Origin: Gluconacetobacter azotocaptans
GTDB taxonomy: Bacteria; Pseudomonadota; Alphaproteobacteria; Acetobacterales; Acetobacteraceae
Direction: 5' to 3'
Assembly (NCBI RefSeq): GCF_014174355.1
Contig: NZ_JABEQF010000003.1
Coordinates: 62,001-126,000, forward strand
Length of the DNA stretch: 64,000 nucleotides
In this document: positions 22,220-31,249 of the stretch, piece by piece
Layout: each line of letters begins with the position of its first letter
Position numbering within the stretch: the stretch's first letter is position 1
Translations under genes and position numbers: made by a program
Notes under the pieces: generated by a model
Database searches by the model: none
What the model was told of the DNA's origin: nothing
The model's input: only the letters and a program-made list of their open reading frames with translations

Positions 22220-22972
22220 ATGGCACTGGATCTGCGGGTATCTCTGGACAAGGGAAGCCTTCAAAATGATCTGGCCAAGTTATCGCAAGGCGAGATCCGA
22301 ACAGCCACGGCATTTGCCATGAACATGCTTGCAGCCAACGGGAAAAGGGCAGTCGTAGACCGAATGAAAGAAGTCTTCGACCGCCCCAATCACTTCACGC
22401 TGGATGGCTTTTTTGTTCGTCCAGCAACGGCAGATAACCTCACGGCCTGGGTCGCCAGCAAGGATTTCGCCCCCAACGGAACGCCTGCGATAAAATATCT
22501 TGGCCCCCAGATCCATGGGGGCGCACGCGATATGAAGCGGTCGGAAAAAGCTCTCGCCCGAATTTCCGGAGGGCAATACTGGCTGCCCGGACCGGGTGCC
22601 CCCCTCGATCAGTACGGAAACATCCGACCGGGAGAGATGACGCGCATCCTGTCCAGGCTTGGCCTGATGGCCGACGCCTCATCGAACATGACCGACAAGA
22701 CAGCGCGGCGCCTGGCCCGGCAGGGCAAAGCGGCGAAGGCACAGCGCAGCGAATATTTCGTAGCGCGCGAACGTGGAAATGGTCGACCGAAGGGAATCTA
22801 CAAGCTCATGGGGCCTGGAAAGGTCTCAGCGGTGCTTATTTTCACTCCACGCGCTCCAACCTACCGGATGCGCCTGCCGGTCGAGCAGATCGTCCAGCAG
22901 GCATTCAATGCCCGACAGGACCGTGTTGTGGCCGCGGCCCTGCGCCGCGTGCTGCGTCAGAGAGGACTTTGA
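22220..22972 (+). CDS. Hypothetical late protein, 250 aa
   Basis: Not recognised at family level; basic and alpha/beta, with TATAFAMNMLAANGKRAV and a C-terminal segment TYRMRLPVEQIVQQAFNAR. The layout recalls minor tail or neck proteins but it lies inside the head module between terminase and gpW. A strong AAGGGGG ribosome site is upstream. It ends overlapping the next start. Confidence 0.65.
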   Translation: MALDLRVSLDKGSLQNDLAKLSQGEIRTATAFAMNMLAANGKRAVVDRMKEVFDRPNHFTLDGFFVRPATADNLTAWVASKDFAPNGTPAIKYLGPQIHGGARDMKRSEKALARISGGQYWLPGPGAPLDQYGNIRPGEMTRILSRLGLMADASSNMTDKTARRLARQGKAAKAQRSEYFVARERGNGRPKGIYKLMGPGKVSAVLIFTPRAPTYRMRLPVEQIVQQAFNARQDRVVAAALRRVLRQRGL

Positions 22973-23244
22973 TGGCCAAATCTGTTTTCCCCGTCTCCTG
23001 CGGCCCATGGGCGGGCATGACGGAGGCGCAGGTTCTCGCGGCGCGCAATGGGGCGCAGCAGGCCTTGATCCAGTTGATGAGCGGCAAGCGCCCCCAGTCG
23101 GTGAATTACGCGCAGGGGGACGGCAGCCGAGGAGTCAGCTTTGCGGCCGCTACCCAGGCGGAACTGCGGCAGAACATTCGTGAATTCAACATTCTCCTCG
23201 GCGCCGCGACCCCGAGGCGAGCAATGAGGCCATATTTCCGATGA
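22972..23244 (+). CDS. Head-tail joining protein, lambda gpW family, 90 aa
   Basis: Small protein that in lambda stabilises the filled head and forms the tail connection. Helical segments VLAARNGAQQALIQLMSGK and ATQAELRQNIREFNILLG match the two helices of the gpW fold, and VSFAAAT the beta-hairpin between. It lies directly before the portal gene as in lambda, with a four-base overlap. Confidence 0.85.
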   Translation: MAKSVFPVSCGPWAGMTEAQVLAARNGAQQALIQLMSGKRPQSVNYAQGDGSRGVSFAAATQAELRQNIREFNILLGAATPRRAMRPYFR

Positions 23245-24884
23245 AAAAACCCGGCTTCCTCGGTCGCATGTGGCAGGCGGTCGCTGGCGACAGCCCGATC
23301 CATGTTCCGTCGACGCTGCCAGGAAATTTCATGGGCGGCATGGGCGGCGCATTTGCCTATGACGCGGCCAACCTGTTCGGCGAGGAAAGCGCCGAGTGGA
23401 ATCCCCTCCTCCGCTCGCCGGATAACGCGATCAATATCAACCGCGACCGGATGGCAGCGCGGGCGAACGACCTCTATCGTAATGACGGATGGGCACGCGG
23501 CGGCATCACGCGGATCCGGGACAATGTCGTCGGCGCGCAGTTCCGCCTGGTCGCGACGCCCGACCATCGTGCCCTCAGCCGGCGTTATGGACCGGCCTTT
23601 GACGGCGAGTGGGCGCACGATTACCGGCGTGCGGTCGAGGCCGAATGGCGGACATTCTCTGAAGATCCTTTGTTCCTGTGCGATGCGGTCCAGAAAATGA
23701 CCGTCATGCAGATCTTCGGACTTGCCTTTCTGCACCGGATGAAGGACGGGGATTCGGTCCTCGTCATGGGATGGGACCCCGACCGGCGCGACATGGGCTC
23801 GAATTCCGCGACGACGGTGCGCCTCGTCCATCCCGATCGGCTGTCCAACCCGTACCAGCAGATGGACACGCACAATTTGCGCGGCGGTGTGGAGTTGAAC
23901 GACGATGGTGCAGCCATCGCTTATCACATCCGACGCGCGCATCAGTACGACTATTTCGATGCCGTGGAGAGTATGATCTGGGATCGTCTGCCCCGCTTTA
24001 CCTCCTGGGGGCGGCCTGTCTGCATCCATTCCTACGATTCGGATGATGCCGACCAGCATCGGGGAATCAGCGCATTCACCCCTGTCATGAACCGGTTCCG
24101 GATGCTGTCGCGCTATGATCAGGCTGAATTGCAACAGGCCCTGATCCAGACGATCCACGGCATGTTCTTCGAAAGCCCGTATGACCCGGAGGATGCTGCG
24201 CTGATCATGGGCGGCAGCGACGAGGTGTCGCCCTATCAGGCGGAAAGGGCGCGGTTTCACCGCGAGAACCCAATCTCGATCGGAGGCGTGCGCGTTGCAT
24301 CCCTCGCTCCTGGCGAGAAGATCGGCACAGTCTCGGCCACCCGCCCCTACAGCGGCTTCCAGGACTTCCAGCATGCCTTCCTGCGCAATTTCAGCGCGGC
24401 GATGGGTGTGTCGGCAGAGCAGATGAGCATGGATTACAGCCAGACGAATTACAGTTCGTCGCGCTCGTCCATGCTGGAAACGTGGAAAACAATGCTCCGG
24501 CGGCGGCGCGATTTCGCAATCGACACGGCCACGCCGGTCTATGTGGCGCACCTCGAGGAACAGTTCGACCGCAAGCGTGTGCCATTGCCCCGAAACGCTC
24601 CTGATTTTCTGGAAGCGCGCGCGGCCTATGCCCGCTGCAACTGGATCGGACCGGGCCGAGGATGGGTCGATCCGGTGGCAGAGCGTCAGGGCGCCGTCCT
24701 CGGCCTCGATGCCGGCTTCGGCACGCTGGAGCGCGAATGCGCAGAACAGGGGTTGGATTATGAGGAGGTCCTGGATCAACGCCAGATCGAACGGCGCATG
24801 ATGACGGAACGCGAGCTACCCTTCCCGGAATGGGCGGTCGGCGTTCCGGCCAATGACGCAACAAAGAAGCCGGACGCACAATGA
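23241..24884 (+). CDS. Portal protein, lambda gpB family, 547 aa
   Basis: Dodecameric channel at the head vertex. Diagnostic segments include RANDLYRNDGWARGGITRIR, RDNVVGAQFRL and a C-terminal AEQMSMDYSQTNYSSSRS region. Length agrees with lambda gpB (533). It overlaps gpW and the S49 peptidase by four bases each, giving the lambda order W-B-C. Confidence 0.95.
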   Translation: MKKPGFLGRMWQAVAGDSPIHVPSTLPGNFMGGMGGAFAYDAANLFGEESAEWNPLLRSPDNAININRDRMAARANDLYRNDGWARGGITRIRDNVVGAQFRLVATPDHRALSRRYGPAFDGEWAHDYRRAVEAEWRTFSEDPLFLCDAVQKMTVMQIFGLAFLHRMKDGDSVLVMGWDPDRRDMGSNSATTVRLVHPDRLSNPYQQMDTHNLRGGVELNDDGAAIAYHIRRAHQYDYFDAVESMIWDRLPRFTSWGRPVCIHSYDSDDADQHRGISAFTPVMNRFRMLSRYDQAELQQALIQTIHGMFFESPYDPEDAALIMGGSDEVSPYQAERARFHRENPISIGGVRVASLAPGEKIGTVSATRPYSGFQDFQHAFLRNFSAAMGVSAEQMSMDYSQTNYSSSRSSMLETWKTMLRRRRDFAIDTATPVYVAHLEEQFDRKRVPLPRNAPDFLEARAAYARCNWIGPGRGWVDPVAERQGAVLGLDAGFGTLERECAEQGLDYEEVLDQRQIERRMMTERELPFPEWAVGVPANDATKKPDAQ

Positions 24885-25738
24885 GCCGCTTTCCGTTCCT
24901 CGCCCAGCGCCTGTTCAACGTGCCGGTCGCGATCCATCCGCAGAAGGCGGAGGTCGTGGTGTGTGCATTGGCCGACCGGCTCGGTGTCACACATCTGTTT
25001 CACGGCGGAAAGGCGATCGCCCTCGATGCGTCGACACTGGCTGATGAAAGCCCTGCCCTCGACGTCGGTTATGATGTCGTCGGCGGGGTCGCAGTCATTC
25101 CTGTGGTCGGCACGCTGGTTCAGAAGCTGGGCAACCTCCGGCCCTATTCGGGCATGACCGGGTATGACGGGATCCGGATCAATTTCATGACCGCGCTGCT
25201 CGATGCGGATGTGAAGGCGATTGTCCTGGATATCGACAGCCCCGGCGGAGAGGTCGCCGGCTGTTTCGATCTGGTCGACCTGATCTACGCCAATCGGGGA
25301 AAGAAGCCGATCTGGGCGATTCTGAACGAGAACGCGTTCAGTGCAGCCTATGCACTGGCATCGGCTGCCGACAGAATCACGGTGCCGCGGACGGGTGGTA
25401 CCGGATCGGTTGGTGTCATCTGCATGCACACGGACCTGTCCCGCGCGCTGGACAAGCAGGGCGTCGTCGTCACGCTGATCCGCTACGGTGCCCGGAAGGC
25501 CGAGGGATCGGAGCTGGAGCCGCTCTCGGATGACGCTCGGGCCAGAATGCAGGCGGATATCGATCAGATGGGCAGTCTGTTCTGCGATACGGTCGCGCGC
25601 AACCGCGACATCAAATCCACCCTTGTCCGGTCATACGAGGGCGGAACCTTCCTGGGCGCGGCGGGAGTACAGGCCGGATTGGCCGACGCCGTGCGCGCGC
25701 CAAGCGACGCATTCGCCGAACTGCTGTCGTCGCTCTGA
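24881..25738 (+). CDS. Head maturation protease, S49/SppA type (lambda gpC), 285 aa
   Basis: Serine protease that would process the prohead. The SppA-like fold carries the DIDSPGGEV segment, nucleophile S154 in NENAFSAAYAL and general base K206 in YGARKAEG, the Ser-Lys pair of SppA. In lambda, protease and scaffold (Nu3) share one gene; here the protein stops after the protease domain and the scaffold candidate is a separate gene 30 bases downstream. Confidence 0.93.
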   Translation: MSRFPFLAQRLFNVPVAIHPQKAEVVVCALADRLGVTHLFHGGKAIALDASTLADESPALDVGYDVVGGVAVIPVVGTLVQKLGNLRPYSGMTGYDGIRINFMTALLDADVKAIVLDIDSPGGEVAGCFDLVDLIYANRGKKPIWAILNENAFSAAYALASAADRITVPRTGGTGSVGVICMHTDLSRALDKQGVVVTLIRYGARKAEGSELEPLSDDARARMQADIDQMGSLFCDTVARNRDIKSTLVRSYEGGTFLGAAGVQAGLADAVRAPSDAFAELLSSL

Positions 25739-25768
25739 TCAATCAGAAAACTGAAAGGGAACAGGTCA

Positions 25769-26461
25769 ATGGCAAATCGTGCCAGGGGAGCGCTGTCGTT
25801 CGCCCATCTGCTGGGCTCCACCACCCTCTCGCGCGGGCGTCGCGCGGAAGAGGATGACAATCGCGTCGACACCGACGAAGACGACGATGGCCGCGACGGC
25901 GCATCCGATGACGACGACGATGATGCCCGACCGAGGGGTCGCCGCGCCAGGGGCGCGGACGATGACGCTGGGGACGATGACGAAGATCGCCCCAATGGGC
26001 GCCGGGCCCGGCGCGCCGATAATGACGATGACGGCGAAGCGGGCGACGGCGAGCCTGCGGGGCGCCGGGCATCGCGTCAGCGGGCGAATGACGACGATGA
26101 TGACGACGCCTCGGCCGATGACGAGACGGACGAGGACGATCCGCAGGCCTCGGCCGCCCGGTCCCGTGAGCGAGCCCGATGCGCCGCGATCTTCCGGTCC
26201 AAGGCGGCCGCCACGCGCCCCGATCTGGCGGCACATCTCGCATTCAACACCAGCCTGCCGCGCAATCAGGCCGTGGATCTGCTGCGCGCCAGTGCCGCGG
26301 GCGCCCAATCGCGGTCCGGCGACACCGGTCTTTCCGCCCGTATGCGCGCATTCGGCGATACGCGTGTCGGAATGGACCGGGCGGCGCCTGATGAATCTGT
26401 CGGCGCGTCCCGCAGTTGGGAAGCATCGGCGGCGCGGGCCGGCATCAAGCTGAAATCCTGA
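25769..26461 (+). CDS. Acidic scaffold candidate with Asp-rich repeats, 230 aa
   Basis: Residues about 28-125 consist of alternating Asp runs and Arg-rich units (repeated GRRARG/GRRASR blocks), very acidic and almost certainly disordered. The C-terminal 100 residues contain a helical segment (RARCAAIFRSKAAATRPDLA, then AFNTSLPRNQAVDLLRAS) typical of the end of gpC/Nu3-type scaffolds. Position between protease and decoration genes fits a scaffold. Other frames in this stretch look like simple-repeat artefacts. Confidence 0.65.
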   Translation: MANRARGALSFAHLLGSTTLSRGRRAEEDDNRVDTDEDDDGRDGASDDDDDDARPRGRRARGADDDAGDDDEDRPNGRRARRADNDDDGEAGDGEPAGRRASRQRANDDDDDDASADDETDEDDPQASAARSRERARCAAIFRSKAAATRPDLAAHLAFNTSLPRNQAVDLLRASAAGAQSRSGDTGLSARMRAFGDTRVGMDRAAPDESVGASRSWEASAARAGIKLKS

Positions 26462-26475
26462 AGGAGATCGGGGAA

Positions 26476-27135
26476 ATGGTCAGTCCAGTCCTGAACGAAT
26501 ATTTTTATGACGGCGCATTTCTGGTCCGCGAGGCTAACGGTTTCCTCTCGCGGGATCTGGGGGAAATCGTCAATGTCACGGAATCCGATGCGACCTTTGA
26601 GGGCGGCCTGGTGGTCAGCGCTGGCGGAACGGCCCAGGCCGATGTCGTCGTCGGCGTGGAGAACACGGGCAACGGCACCGTTGGTGTTGTAACGGTCGCC
26701 AGCGGCACGGTACCGGGCAACTATGCGGTCGCGTTCACAGCGCCGACTGCCTTCACGGTCTCCGATTCCTCCGGGAACGAGATCGGGGCCGGCACGACGG
26801 GCGCCGCGTTCTCCGGCGGGGGGCTGGCGTTCACCATCGCGGCGGGCGCAACGGCATTCGTTGCCGGCGACGGCTTCACGATCGTCGTCGTGGCGAATGA
26901 CGCGCAATACGTGCCTTATACCGGGGCGGCGGCGGCGGTCGGCATCCTCTTCAATCTGGTCACGGTTCCCGCCCTGTCCTACCGCAAGGTCACCGTCATC
27001 AAACGGATGGCCGAGGTCAACGGCGCCGAACTCCAGTGGGATGCATCGGTGACCGCCGCCGCGAACGCGGCAGCCCTGCAGGCGCAGGCGCAGGCGTTGG
27101 CCAGCCTGGCGGGCGCGGGCATCGTCGCCCGATAA
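26476..27135 (+). CDS. Head decoration protein, lambda gpD family, 219 aa
   Basis: Capsid-stabilising trimer protein. The N-terminus (DGAFLVREANGFLSRD) and C-terminus (LSYRKVTVIKRMAEVNGAEL) fit the gpD family, but the protein is about twice the length of lambda gpD (110). A Gly/Thr/Val-rich beta insert occupies about 45-150, with VTVASGTVPGNYAV and two related strands, possibly an exposed decoration domain. AAGGAG is upstream. Confidence 0.85.
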   Translation: MVSPVLNEYFYDGAFLVREANGFLSRDLGEIVNVTESDATFEGGLVVSAGGTAQADVVVGVENTGNGTVGVVTVASGTVPGNYAVAFTAPTAFTVSDSSGNEIGAGTTGAAFSGGGLAFTIAAGATAFVAGDGFTIVVVANDAQYVPYTGAAAAVGILFNLVTVPALSYRKVTVIKRMAEVNGAELQWDASVTAAANAAALQAQAQALASLAGAGIVAR

Positions 27136-27230
27136 TTCCTGGCGCAGTCGCGCCTCTCTAAACAACGACAGCATGCGCGTTTCCAGGCCTCGGGCCGGGA
27201 GGCGCGGCTGCGCACGCACGGAATGCAGAT

Positions 27231-28265
27231 ATGGTTTCGCTGAACGTCTTCAATCGTGACCCGTTCACGACGATGGAGCTGACCAGCTACGTCGACAAGG
27301 TACCCTTCAACCCGACCGGAATCGGCGATCTCGTCCTGTTCGAGGACCTGCCGATCCGCACATCGTTCCTGATGGTCGAGGAACGCGATCAGAAGCTGGT
27401 CGTCATCCCCACATCGCCGCGCGGTGCTCCGGCGACCGAACGCGACACGGAAAAGCGTAAGGCACGCTTCTTCCAGGTGCCGCGCCTCGCTCATGGCGAC
27501 ACGATCTATGCGACCGAATTGCAGAATGTGCGCGCCTTCGGCACTCAGACTGAACTGATGCAGGTGCAGGACGAAGTCAGCCGCCGCTTGGCAGGCCCGA
27601 CCGGACTGACCGCGAACATGGAATATACCTGGGAACTGCACCGCCTGGGCGCCATCCAGGGCAAGCTGCTCGACGCGGATGGGTCCGTGCTCTACGACTG
27701 GGCGCAGGAATTCGAGATCGAGCGTCCCGAGGAAATCGGCTTCGCCCTTGACGCCGCCGATCCCACGCTCGGCAGCTTGCGCATTCAGTGCAACAAGATC
27801 GTTCGTGCGATGATGCGGGCAGCCCAGGGCGCATGGCTTCCTTCCACCCGTGTCATGGCGATGTGCGGCGATGATTTCTGGGATGCGCTGATCACGCACA
27901 AGGACGTCCTCACCACCTACTTCAACTGGGAGGCGGCTCGGGAACTGCGGAAGGGAACCGCCTTCGAGGCGATGGACTTCGGCGGCATCAGCTGGTTCAA
28001 CTATCGCGGGTCGAACGACAACACGACGGTTGCCGTACCGACGGACAAGGTGAAGTTCTTTCCCCAGGGTGCCCCCGGCGTCTTCCAGCGCGCCTTGGCG
28101 CCAGCCGAGGCCGCCCAGTGGGTGAATACGCTCGGCAAGCCGATCTATGTCATCCCGATCTTCGATCGCGACCGCAATTTCTGGTGGCGGATGGAGACCT
28201 ACTCCTATCCGCTGCACATCTGCACGCGCCCGGAAATCCTTCAGTCCGGGCGCATGGAAGCCTGA
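27231..28265 (+). CDS. Major capsid protein, lambda gpE family, 344 aa
   Basis: HK97-fold shell protein. The N-terminus VSLNVFNRDPFTTMELTSYV and the C-terminal segment PIYVIPIFDRDRNFWWRMET with PLHICTRPEIL are typical of the gpE family, and length matches lambda gpE (341). A 95-base gap with a GCCTC/GAGGC hairpin separates it from gpD and may tune its expression. Confidence 0.95.
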   Translation: MVSLNVFNRDPFTTMELTSYVDKVPFNPTGIGDLVLFEDLPIRTSFLMVEERDQKLVVIPTSPRGAPATERDTEKRKARFFQVPRLAHGDTIYATELQNVRAFGTQTELMQVQDEVSRRLAGPTGLTANMEYTWELHRLGAIQGKLLDADGSVLYDWAQEFEIERPEEIGFALDAADPTLGSLRIQCNKIVRAMMRAAQGAWLPSTRVMAMCGDDFWDALITHKDVLTTYFNWEAARELRKGTAFEAMDFGGISWFNYRGSNDNTTVAVPTDKVKFFPQGAPGVFQRALAPAEAAQWVNTLGKPIYVIPIFDRDRNFWWRMETYSYPLHICTRPEILQSGRMEA

Positions 28266-28271
28266 CCGGCG

Positions 28272-28616
28272 ATGGCCATCGACTGGGACGGCCTGGTTAT
28301 CGGGCCGTGCATGCAGGCGTTCGGGGATGACACCGTCACCTGGACGTCGGCCGCGCCGGGGGCGCAGCCCGTCGCCATCACCGCCATCTTCGACAACGGG
28401 TTCCGTGCCTTTATGGTCGAAGGCGGCGACGGCGGCATGGCCCCTGACCATATCACCGCCAGCACGCCGATCCTGGGCGTGCAGCTCAGCCAGTTCCCCA
28501 CGCCGCCCCTGCAGGGCGACACGGTCACCGTCGGCGGCCAGGTCTACCTGGTCAACGAGGTCCAGCCCGACGGCAAGGGGGCCGCGCACCTGCAACTGAT
28601 CGAGGCCGACGGATGA
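28272..28616 (+). CDS. Head-tail connector protein, gpFII-like, 114 aa
   Basis: Small beta-rich protein (ITAIFDNGFRAFMV, TVTVGGQVYLVNEVQPDG) in the position of lambda FII-type stopper proteins between capsid and tail genes. The family call rests on size, beta content and place. It overlaps the next gene by four bases. Confidence 0.65.
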   Translation: MAIDWDGLVIGPCMQAFGDDTVTWTSAAPGAQPVAITAIFDNGFRAFMVEGGDGGMAPDHITASTPILGVQLSQFPTPPLQGDTVTVGGQVYLVNEVQPDGKGAAHLQLIEADG

Positions 28617-29137
28617 CCCTCTATCGCGTGGAACTGCGCGAGGCCGTGGCCGCTGCGATCCTGGGGGCGAACACGGCGGTGGGGGCGAATGTCTTCACCG
28701 CCCGGACGATGCCCAGCCGGGCGGCCGACCTGCCGAACGTCTATATCCAGAGCCCGTCCGACCGGGGCGAAAGCCTCAACCGGGGGCCGCCGCAATTCCT
28801 GCGGACCGCCCAGATCATGGTGGTCGCCCGCGTCAGCGCATCCAGCGGCCCGGCCGCCGAGACTGCGCTGGATGCCCTGACCGAACAGATCGAACTGGCC
28901 ATCATGACCAACAGCCCGCTGCTGTCCATGATCCAGCAGGTCAGCAGCATGGAAATCGGCATCCGGGTCAACGCGGACACCAACCCGGTGATCGGCGAGG
29001 CGCGGATGGATTTCTACCTGGAATGGACCGAGTTCTACCCGATCACCGGGCCGGCCCTGACCTCCATCACCGGTACCCTGCAGTCCGGCGGGAACACCGA
29101 TTTTGCCGCCATGGACGTCACCTTCCCTCAATCCTGA
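28613..29137 (+). CDS. Tail terminator/completion-like protein, 174 aa
   Basis: Alpha/beta protein with the early helix LREAVAAAILGANTAVG, central strands around AQIMVVARVSA and a helix LDALTEQIELAIMTN. This resembles tail-terminator or completion proteins of the gpU type, and the location just before the sheath operon agrees. Not certain. Confidence 0.6.
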   Translation: MTLYRVELREAVAAAILGANTAVGANVFTARTMPSRAADLPNVYIQSPSDRGESLNRGPPQFLRTAQIMVVARVSASSGPAAETALDALTEQIELAIMTNSPLLSMIQQVSSMEIGIRVNADTNPVIGEARMDFYLEWTEFYPITGPALTSITGTLQSGGNTDFAAMDVTFPQS

Positions 29138-29149
29138 GGACATCCCCTC

Positions 29150-29359
29150 ATGTTCGTAAAACCCGCCCCGGGCCGCGCCGTGCGCTGGCCCGGCACCCGC
29201 CGGCTGTTGTCCGAGGCGGGCGAAACCGTCCCCGAAACGACCTTCTGGCTGCTGTGCGAGCGCAACGGCGACGTGGTGAAGGCCACGCCGCCCGTGGCCG
29301 CCCCCGTGGCCGCCCAGCCCGCACCCGCCATCCCGCCCGCGCCTGAGGTCCAGAAATGA
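29150..29359 (+). CDS. DUF2635-like small tail-module protein, 69 aa
   Basis: The N-terminus (MFVKPAPGRAVRWP, then GETVPETTFWLLCERNGDVV) matches the short DUF2635/Mu gp38-type proteins that precede the sheath gene in Mu-like phages. The rest is Pro/Ala-rich. It overlaps the sheath start by four bases. Confidence 0.75.
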   Translation: MFVKPAPGRAVRWPGTRRLLSEAGETVPETTFWLLCERNGDVVKATPPVAAPVAAQPAPAIPPAPEVQK

Positions 29360-30852
29360 GCGGCAGCATCACCATCCCGGGCTATGCCGCGAACACGCGC
29401 GTTCCCGGCATCCGCTTCGCCCTGGACAATTCCAAGGCCAATACCGCCCAGACCGCGCGGCGCGTCCTGATCGTCGGCCAGATGCTGGCCGCTGGCTCCG
29501 CGACCGCCGGCACCGCGTCGATCTCCGCTGGCCCGACCGACGCGGTGACGAAATACGGCGCCGGGTCCCAATGCGCCATCATGGTCGCGCGCTACATGGC
29601 GCTGGACAGCCAGGGTGAGGTCTGGGTGCTGCCGCTGGGCGACGATGCGGCCTCGGTCGCCGCGACGGGCTCCGTCACCATCGGCGGCACGGCGGCCGCC
29701 TCCGGCACGCTGGCCCTGTATATCGGCGATGCCCTGGTGCCGGTGCTGGTGACGGCCGGCGACACGCCCGCCACGATCGCGACCAATATCGTCTCCGCCG
29801 CTGCCGGCGTATCGGGCCTGCCGGTCACCGTGGCTGTCGACGGCACCACGGCGGGGAAGGTCGACGTCACGGCGCTCAACAAGGGGATGTCCGGCAACGA
29901 TATCCTGCTGGGCCTCAACGTGCTGGGCACCGCGGGCGGCCAGCAGACGCCGTCCGGAATCACCGTCACGCTGGCGCAGATGACCGGGGGCACGCAGAAC
30001 CCCACGACGCTGGCCTCGGCGCTGTCCGGGCTGGGCGACCGGGTCTATGACCTGTTCATCCACCCCTATACCGACACGGCCAGCCTGTCGGTGTTCAAGA
30101 CGCAGTTCGACAACCTGACCGGCCGGTGGGCACCGTCCGAACAGATCTATGGCCACGGCGTCACCGCCTATCGCGGCAGCTATGGCGAGGCCACGGCCTT
30201 CGGCCTGACCCAGAACGACCCGCACACGACGATCATGGGCATATCCGACAGTCCGTCGGCGCCCATGGCATGGGCCACCGAAATCGGCGCGGTGACCGCG
30301 ATTTCGATGCGCACCAATCCCACCCTGCCGATCACCGGCAGCGCGGGCGTACTGAACGTGCTGCCGCCGTCCGATGCCGGCCGGTTCATCTCGTCGCAGC
30401 GCAACAGCCTGCTGTGGGATGGCATCTCGACCCACAAGGTCGATGACAGCGGTACGGTGATGGTCGAGCGGCTGATCACGACCTACCAGGAAAATGCGTC
30501 CGGCGAGCCGGACGACAGCTACCTGGACATCGAAACCCTGCTGACGGCGGAAATCTGCCTGCAGGACATGCAGACCTACCTGTCCAGCCAGTTCGGCGGA
30601 TACGGCCTGGTCGCCGACGGCACCGTGATTCCGGCGGGGGCGAAGTTCACCACCGCGCAGCTGATCGGCAAGTCGGTGGTGGCCCGCTATCGCTGGCAGG
30701 GGCAGCAGCTGTGGGTTCAGAACGCGGATACCTTCGCGCAGAACCTGGTCGCGCAGAACGCCGGCAACGGGCAGGTCAGCCTGCTGATGCCGTACGATTT
30801 CGCCAACCAGCTTTGGCAGATCGCCGGCAACTGCCAGTTCGTGAAATCGTAA
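29356..30852 (+). CDS. Contractile tail sheath protein, Mu gpL type, 498 aa
   Basis: Sheath that contracts around the tail tube on infection, showing the phage is a myovirus despite its lambda-like head. It begins ITIPGYAANTRVPGIRFAL, has a Gly/Ala/Thr-rich variable domain (about 100-215) and the conserved C-terminal region (LTAEICLQDMQTYLSSQF, then MPYDFANQLWQIAGNCQFV). Length is close to Mu gpL (495). The tube gene follows 16 bases later. Confidence 0.95.
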   Translation: MSGSITIPGYAANTRVPGIRFALDNSKANTAQTARRVLIVGQMLAAGSATAGTASISAGPTDAVTKYGAGSQCAIMVARYMALDSQGEVWVLPLGDDAASVAATGSVTIGGTAAASGTLALYIGDALVPVLVTAGDTPATIATNIVSAAAGVSGLPVTVAVDGTTAGKVDVTALNKGMSGNDILLGLNVLGTAGGQQTPSGITVTLAQMTGGTQNPTTLASALSGLGDRVYDLFIHPYTDTASLSVFKTQFDNLTGRWAPSEQIYGHGVTAYRGSYGEATAFGLTQNDPHTTIMGISDSPSAPMAWATEIGAVTAISMRTNPTLPITGSAGVLNVLPPSDAGRFISSQRNSLLWDGISTHKVDDSGTVMVERLITTYQENASGEPDDSYLDIETLLTAEICLQDMQTYLSSQFGGYGLVADGTVIPAGAKFTTAQLIGKSVVARYRWQGQQLWVQNADTFAQNLVAQNAGNGQVSLLMPYDFANQLWQIAGNCQFVKS

Positions 30853-30868
30853 GGGGAACACAAAAACC

Positions 30869-31249
30869 ATGGCAACCGTCTATCGTGGCCCCCTTTCGGG
30901 CCAGGCGACGCTGACGATCAATGGCGAGGTCTTCAACATCGTCGGCGAGGCGCAACACCAGGCCAGCGGTCCGGTCAACGAAACCCTGAAGGGGCAGAGC
31001 GCGGTCGAGGGTTTCTCGACCATGCCCGGCGAGGGCTTCATCCAGGCCACCCTGCGCGACCGCCCCGACTTCGACGCCACGTCGCTGCAGGGTGCCAGCA
31101 GCCTGACCGTGGTGATGGTCAAGGTCAACGGCCAGATCGTTACCGCCGTGAATGCCTGGCAGACCGAGCGGATCAATGTGAACACGCAGGAAGGAACCTT
31201 CGAGTTCCACTGCGAGAGCGACACCGTGACCGTGGATGTGGTGGCATGA
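30869..31249 (+). CDS. Tail tube protein, Mu gpM type, 126 aa
   Basis: Inner tube subunit. TLTINGEVFNIVGEA, then GQSAVEGFSTMPGEGFIQAT fit the Mu gpM/phage tail tube family, as does the length. It directly follows the sheath and overlaps the chaperone gene by four bases. Confidence 0.9.
   Translation: MATVYRGPLSGQATLTINGEVFNIVGEAQHQASGPVNETLKGQSAVEGFSTMPGEGFIQATLRDRPDFDATSLQGASSLTVVMVKVNGQIVTAVNAWQTERINVNTQEGTFEFHCESDTVTVDVVA

Noticed and set aside
23106-24779. Minus-strand frame of 557 codons
   Set aside because: Antisense to the portal gene; no recognisable domain.
25779-26453. Alternative Thr/Met/Pro-rich plus frame in the scaffold gene
   Set aside because: Product of the GAC repeats read in another frame; no sensible protein.
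26979-28595. Minus-strand frame of 538 codons
   Set aside because: Antisense to the capsid gene.
29128-30870. Minus-strand frame of 580 codons
   Set aside because: Antisense to the sheath gene and rich in Arg/Gly/His.
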